A stretch of 64,000 bases of DNA, from assembly GCF_003073045.1 (NCBI RefSeq), contig NC_037603.1, positions 12,840,192 through 12,904,191 on the forward strand, in the 5' to 3' direction. This DNA is from Pomacea canaliculata. Taxonomy: Eukaryota > Mollusca > Gastropoda > Architaenioglossa > Ampullariidae. Each line of letters starts with the position of its first letter. The stretch's first letter is position 1. Positions 61,210-64,000 of the stretch are shown piece by piece. The position numbers and the translations under genes are program-made. Below the pieces are notes generated by a model. That model saw nothing but the letters and a program-made list of their open reading frames with translations. It searched no databases and was not told where the DNA came from.

Positions 61210-61850
61210 TATACATGATATAAAAGAGATTATATATATGTACATGTTGAAATAGTAACTCTCACTCATTTTCTATTTCTCACTAACACACACATTCCTA
61301 ACAGCAGATACAGTTGGTGACCCCAGGCCACCTCAGGCTAATACAAGATGACGGCCAGTAGAGTTTATCAAGTGAATGACACGTGGAATGAGTGAGTTGC
61401 GGTGGCGATTGGTTCTGCAGACAGACATCGCATACATACAGCCAGACAGCAAGGGTAAAACCTCAGATGTCAACACGTGATCAGGAAAAGTGAGGATACG
61501 GAATACCTTCCTATTTGTTTGCTGATGACTTGAGTCTGCCAATTCCCTTTACCTTGTTCCGGTGATCTTGGAAGAGATATTAACAAGAGAGACAAGACTT
61601 CCTGTTCCCTAGGGAGAGGCTGTGGAATCAAGAGAAGAAATAATAAGTGATGAGACTTTCAACGAAGGACTGATAAAACCGAGTTAAGATGGCAGAGTTG
61701 ACAGAGAAAGATCTGAGTTTCTGTAGGAGGTCCAGACGTTGTTGACTGTTACGGAGGATAAGGCCAAAGATAGTTCCAAGATTTTTGTAACAGGTCGACT
61801 ACCTCGATGACATCATCATGAATATTACCGAAAGTCGAAAATCATTTCCT
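61210..61850. repeat. Insertion in intron 1 of gene F carrying an interspersed repeat
   Basis: Intron 1 is 1011 bases in F but 330 in E. Alignable ends (AACATATT and CTTTGAGGC-TGTT-GAAGCT) bracket about 640 extra bases. Part of them (61400-61535) matches the repeat at 3365-3640. No terminal repeats or reading frame were recognised. Confidence 0.6.
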
Positions 61851-62164
61851 TAGTCTTTGAGGCATGTTGGAAGCTGAAAAGGAAAGCTACTTAAAATATT
61901 TTCACACACAAGTGTACAGACACAAATAATAAACAGTGCATCTAGATACGATTATACAGATATCGAGCATCGACAGCTAAACACTTCATTCAAGTACCTG
62001 CGTGACATAGAGAACAGCTCCTTCCTTGTGTAAGCAAACCGCTGGCCGTCAGGAGTGACGTAGACAAACGCCAGAGTCTCTGGCGACGTCACACTCCAGT
62101 AACGTAATCGAGACGTTACTGTGTCATTAGAAGATAATCCAAACATTCTTCTTTTGTATTTTCT

Positions 62165-62530
62165 TCTTAACAGTCTGCAAAAGTCTGCATATACAATGGG
62201 AATATCACATGTATGAATTAAGAGATCATGGGAGAGAATAAGGAATGGAGTAAGCACGAAAAAGATGACGGAAGAGAAGTAGAAATAAAGAAAATGAAAA
62301 TAGATACAAAAAAGAGAAAAAAATAGAAAGATTCAGAGAAAGAAGAAATATAAAGCAAGCGAGAAATAATGAAAAGGAACGAAGGGATAGGTAGGATGAA
62401 CGAGAAAGGGAGAGGTAAAAACAACATGTAGGATGAGCAAACAGGAATAAAGACAGCAAGAGAGTATTAATTTCCTCTTACCTGCTCGAACAAGGCTAAG
62501 TGAGCTGTCATCAATCGAGAAGTTATTTCT
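62165..62530 (-). repeat. Gene-proximal 5' flank of F
   Basis: Counterpart of 54895-55250, purine-rich on the plus strand and followed by AAGGCTAAGTGAGCTGTCAT. It abuts the first coding exon across an acceptor (CTTTTGCAG), so it probably includes the promoter of F. Confidence 0.6.
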
Positions 62531-62944
62531 GCATGTGTATTCACCATTTACATCGCAAAAAATATTTTAAACGATAGAAAGTGTCAAGTCTATAAGATGC
62601 TGGAAATAAAACTGTTCCTGTAAAAGAGGACAAAAGGTAAAATTCCGAAGAGGCCTTTAGGGAGCAACCATCGGTTGACTCATGGGATGTTCTAAACCTC
62701 GACCACATTTTCTAAAGTCTCAGTCATAAACTACACGATGGTAATGTTTTTTTCCAGGTAACTTTAAAGTCATTTCTGTCTTTCTGACTATAAATATACG
62801 TACATTTATTTTAACAGGACAGATACAAAAAAGCATACTTACAAGGACACCGTTTTCTACCCTAGAAAACTGATTCTTCGACTGCTAAAGGAGTGACTGT
62901 ATATACCCCCTGTTGTTCTTGACATTCACAAATTATGATTTGAT

Positions 62945-64000
62945 ATGCATGACATTGTGGTAAACAACAAATCTGATCTTCCTCTGACCCATGACCCTCA
63001 CCAGAAGTTATCGTTGTTACTATTGTACTTTAATGTCTCCAGGTATAAACATGGTGCTTTGTTGACAAATAGAAATGTTTTTGACATTTTATTAGTAAAG
63101 ATCTTGACTCAAAACTTCTACCGTGGCAGAGAGATCATAGTATTTTATGACATCGTTATTCTTCTGAATAGAGAAACCAAAAGAAACCTTTTTCCTCTGC
63201 CTGTATGATATTTTTAATGAAAGTTATGTCTTTGCATATTTTTTTCAGCTGATAACAGAGCAGAAAACGGGAGTTAATCTGTCCAGACCTGGTGCTTCCA
63301 TGGAGCTTCTAGAATCTCTCACTATAGACTAGCGATGGTGTTTTAAGTGGTCATGCAGACAAACATTTTTGATAGATAGTTAGGGTGGAAAATATATGTA
63401 AACACATTTATAATGACTACACTTATAATGGTCGCGCGATGTAGCTCCTGATCGTTGCTACTTCATCAAGGAAAATCCCGCTAAAATGATTCCTTCAACG
63501 GGAAAAAACAAATAATGCAGATAACATTTTGTCATCGTCTCAACTCTCATCCTGATGGCCACGACAGTTGCTTTTGAAGAAAGCGCCTATTTCAGGGAAC
63601 AGATATATTTTTATTGCACCTTCGACCAAGGAAGGTCAAGAATAGTTCAGAATTAGAAGAATACAGACATAGGTGTGAAGTCTAAACATGTCTTTAAAAT
63701 TCGGTTATGTACAAGTTGTGTGTCGGTGTTATGGTGTAATGTACTTTACCGTATTGCGCAAGTGTTGGCTTGGTGTAGGTCACTGACCTCAGGGAGGAGG
63801 ATAATCTACTGGCCGCATTCAGCCCATGAATTCACTCACACCAGGTCACGATGACACGTTTATTAGACACACGTCAGTCTTAAGTGACAGGTTAATGATA
63901 AATATGATGAAGAGGGGAGGCAGAGGCGGAGGACGACAGTCTACAGGACCAAGAACTTGTGGGATAGAATGAGTAGATAAAAGTATAATGAAGGAGCACG
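62945..64000. repeat. Segmental duplication block, copy 3 (upstream of F), cut by the window edge
   Basis: Third copy of the block at 45849-47370, opening TATGCATGACATTGTGGTAA and still matching (CTACAGGACCAAGAAC) at the right edge. The array may therefore continue beyond the window with further copies. Confidence 0.75.

Larger units (their letters stand above)
58273..62146 (-). pseudogene. Acyl-CoA synthetase-like gene, copy F, with in-frame stop at codon 122
   Basis: Exons are 62146-61998, 60986-60528, 60408-60245, 59922-59639, 59079-58795 and 58608-58273, with the same phases as the other copies and 559 codons including the stop. At 60772-60770 the codon read as CAA in E (in DETDQQAIAAL) is TAA, so translation would stop after 121 residues, before the P-loop. 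Everything else is kept: TSGSSGQPK, YGCTEVG, PRD, GRQSEII and the lysine in PLNPNGKVQR. The other splice sites look normal, although a long GAT repeat replaces the pyrimidine tract before exon 4. It is the sister of E. A young pseudogene, a segregating null allele or a sequencing error are all possible. Confidence 0.85.

Noticed and set aside
1-64000. tRNA, rRNA, CRISPR and bacterial-type operon features
   Set aside because: No cloverleaf, rRNA-like or CRISPR-like pattern was noticed, and the spliced gene structure rules out a prokaryotic reading.

Overview
The window looks like a piece of an animal nuclear genome, most likely a mollusc and perhaps a gastropod. It has spliced genes with short exons and GT-AG introns, AT-rich introns and spacers, many microsatellites, a Tigger-type DNA transposon and TATA-box promoters. 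The taxon is an inference; no marker gene in the window fixes it.

The main content is an array of six related adenylate-forming enzymes of the acyl-CoA synthetase type (ANL superfamily), here named A to F. A (13065-16326), B (23799-27733) and C (34499-39567) are on the plus strand. D (41900-45106), E (52058-54873) and F (58273-62146) are on the minus strand, so the array is two head-to-tail triplets meeting tail to tail between C and D. All six share the same five coding introns, with phases 2, 2, 1, 0, 0. They fall into three pairs by sequence: A/B, C/D and E/F. A, B, C and E read as intact enzymes of about 550 residues. D has a one-base deletion in exon 2, and F has an in-frame stop at codon 122. 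A degraded exon of a seventh copy lies at 30137-30233, between B and C. An orphan piece of gene-proximal flank at 47735-48150 may mark an eighth copy that was deleted.

Left of the array, on the minus strand (4314-11722), six phase-compatible exons encode a large type II membrane protein: a cytoplasmic tail with an ITIM-like tyrosine motif, one transmembrane helix, a Thr/Ser-rich mucin stalk of about 930 residues and two C-terminal Ig-like domains. Its first exon was not found. At the far left edge is a possible first exon of another type II membrane protein (848-962). A single-coding-exon RING-finger protein (19052-19846) sits between A and B.

The spacers carry the duplication history. The 3' flanks of A and B match. 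Long blocks upstream of D, E and F match one another. The 3' flank of F matches a block beyond E. A and B share a TATA promoter and a non-coding first exon. Other elements are a deleted Tigger transposon (31311-32193), a 47-bp tandem repeat (20311-20480), a 37-bp tandem repeat (36750-36917), an interspersed repeat present at 3365-3640 and in intron 1 of F, and a SINE/LINE-tail-like insertion in intron 4 of B.
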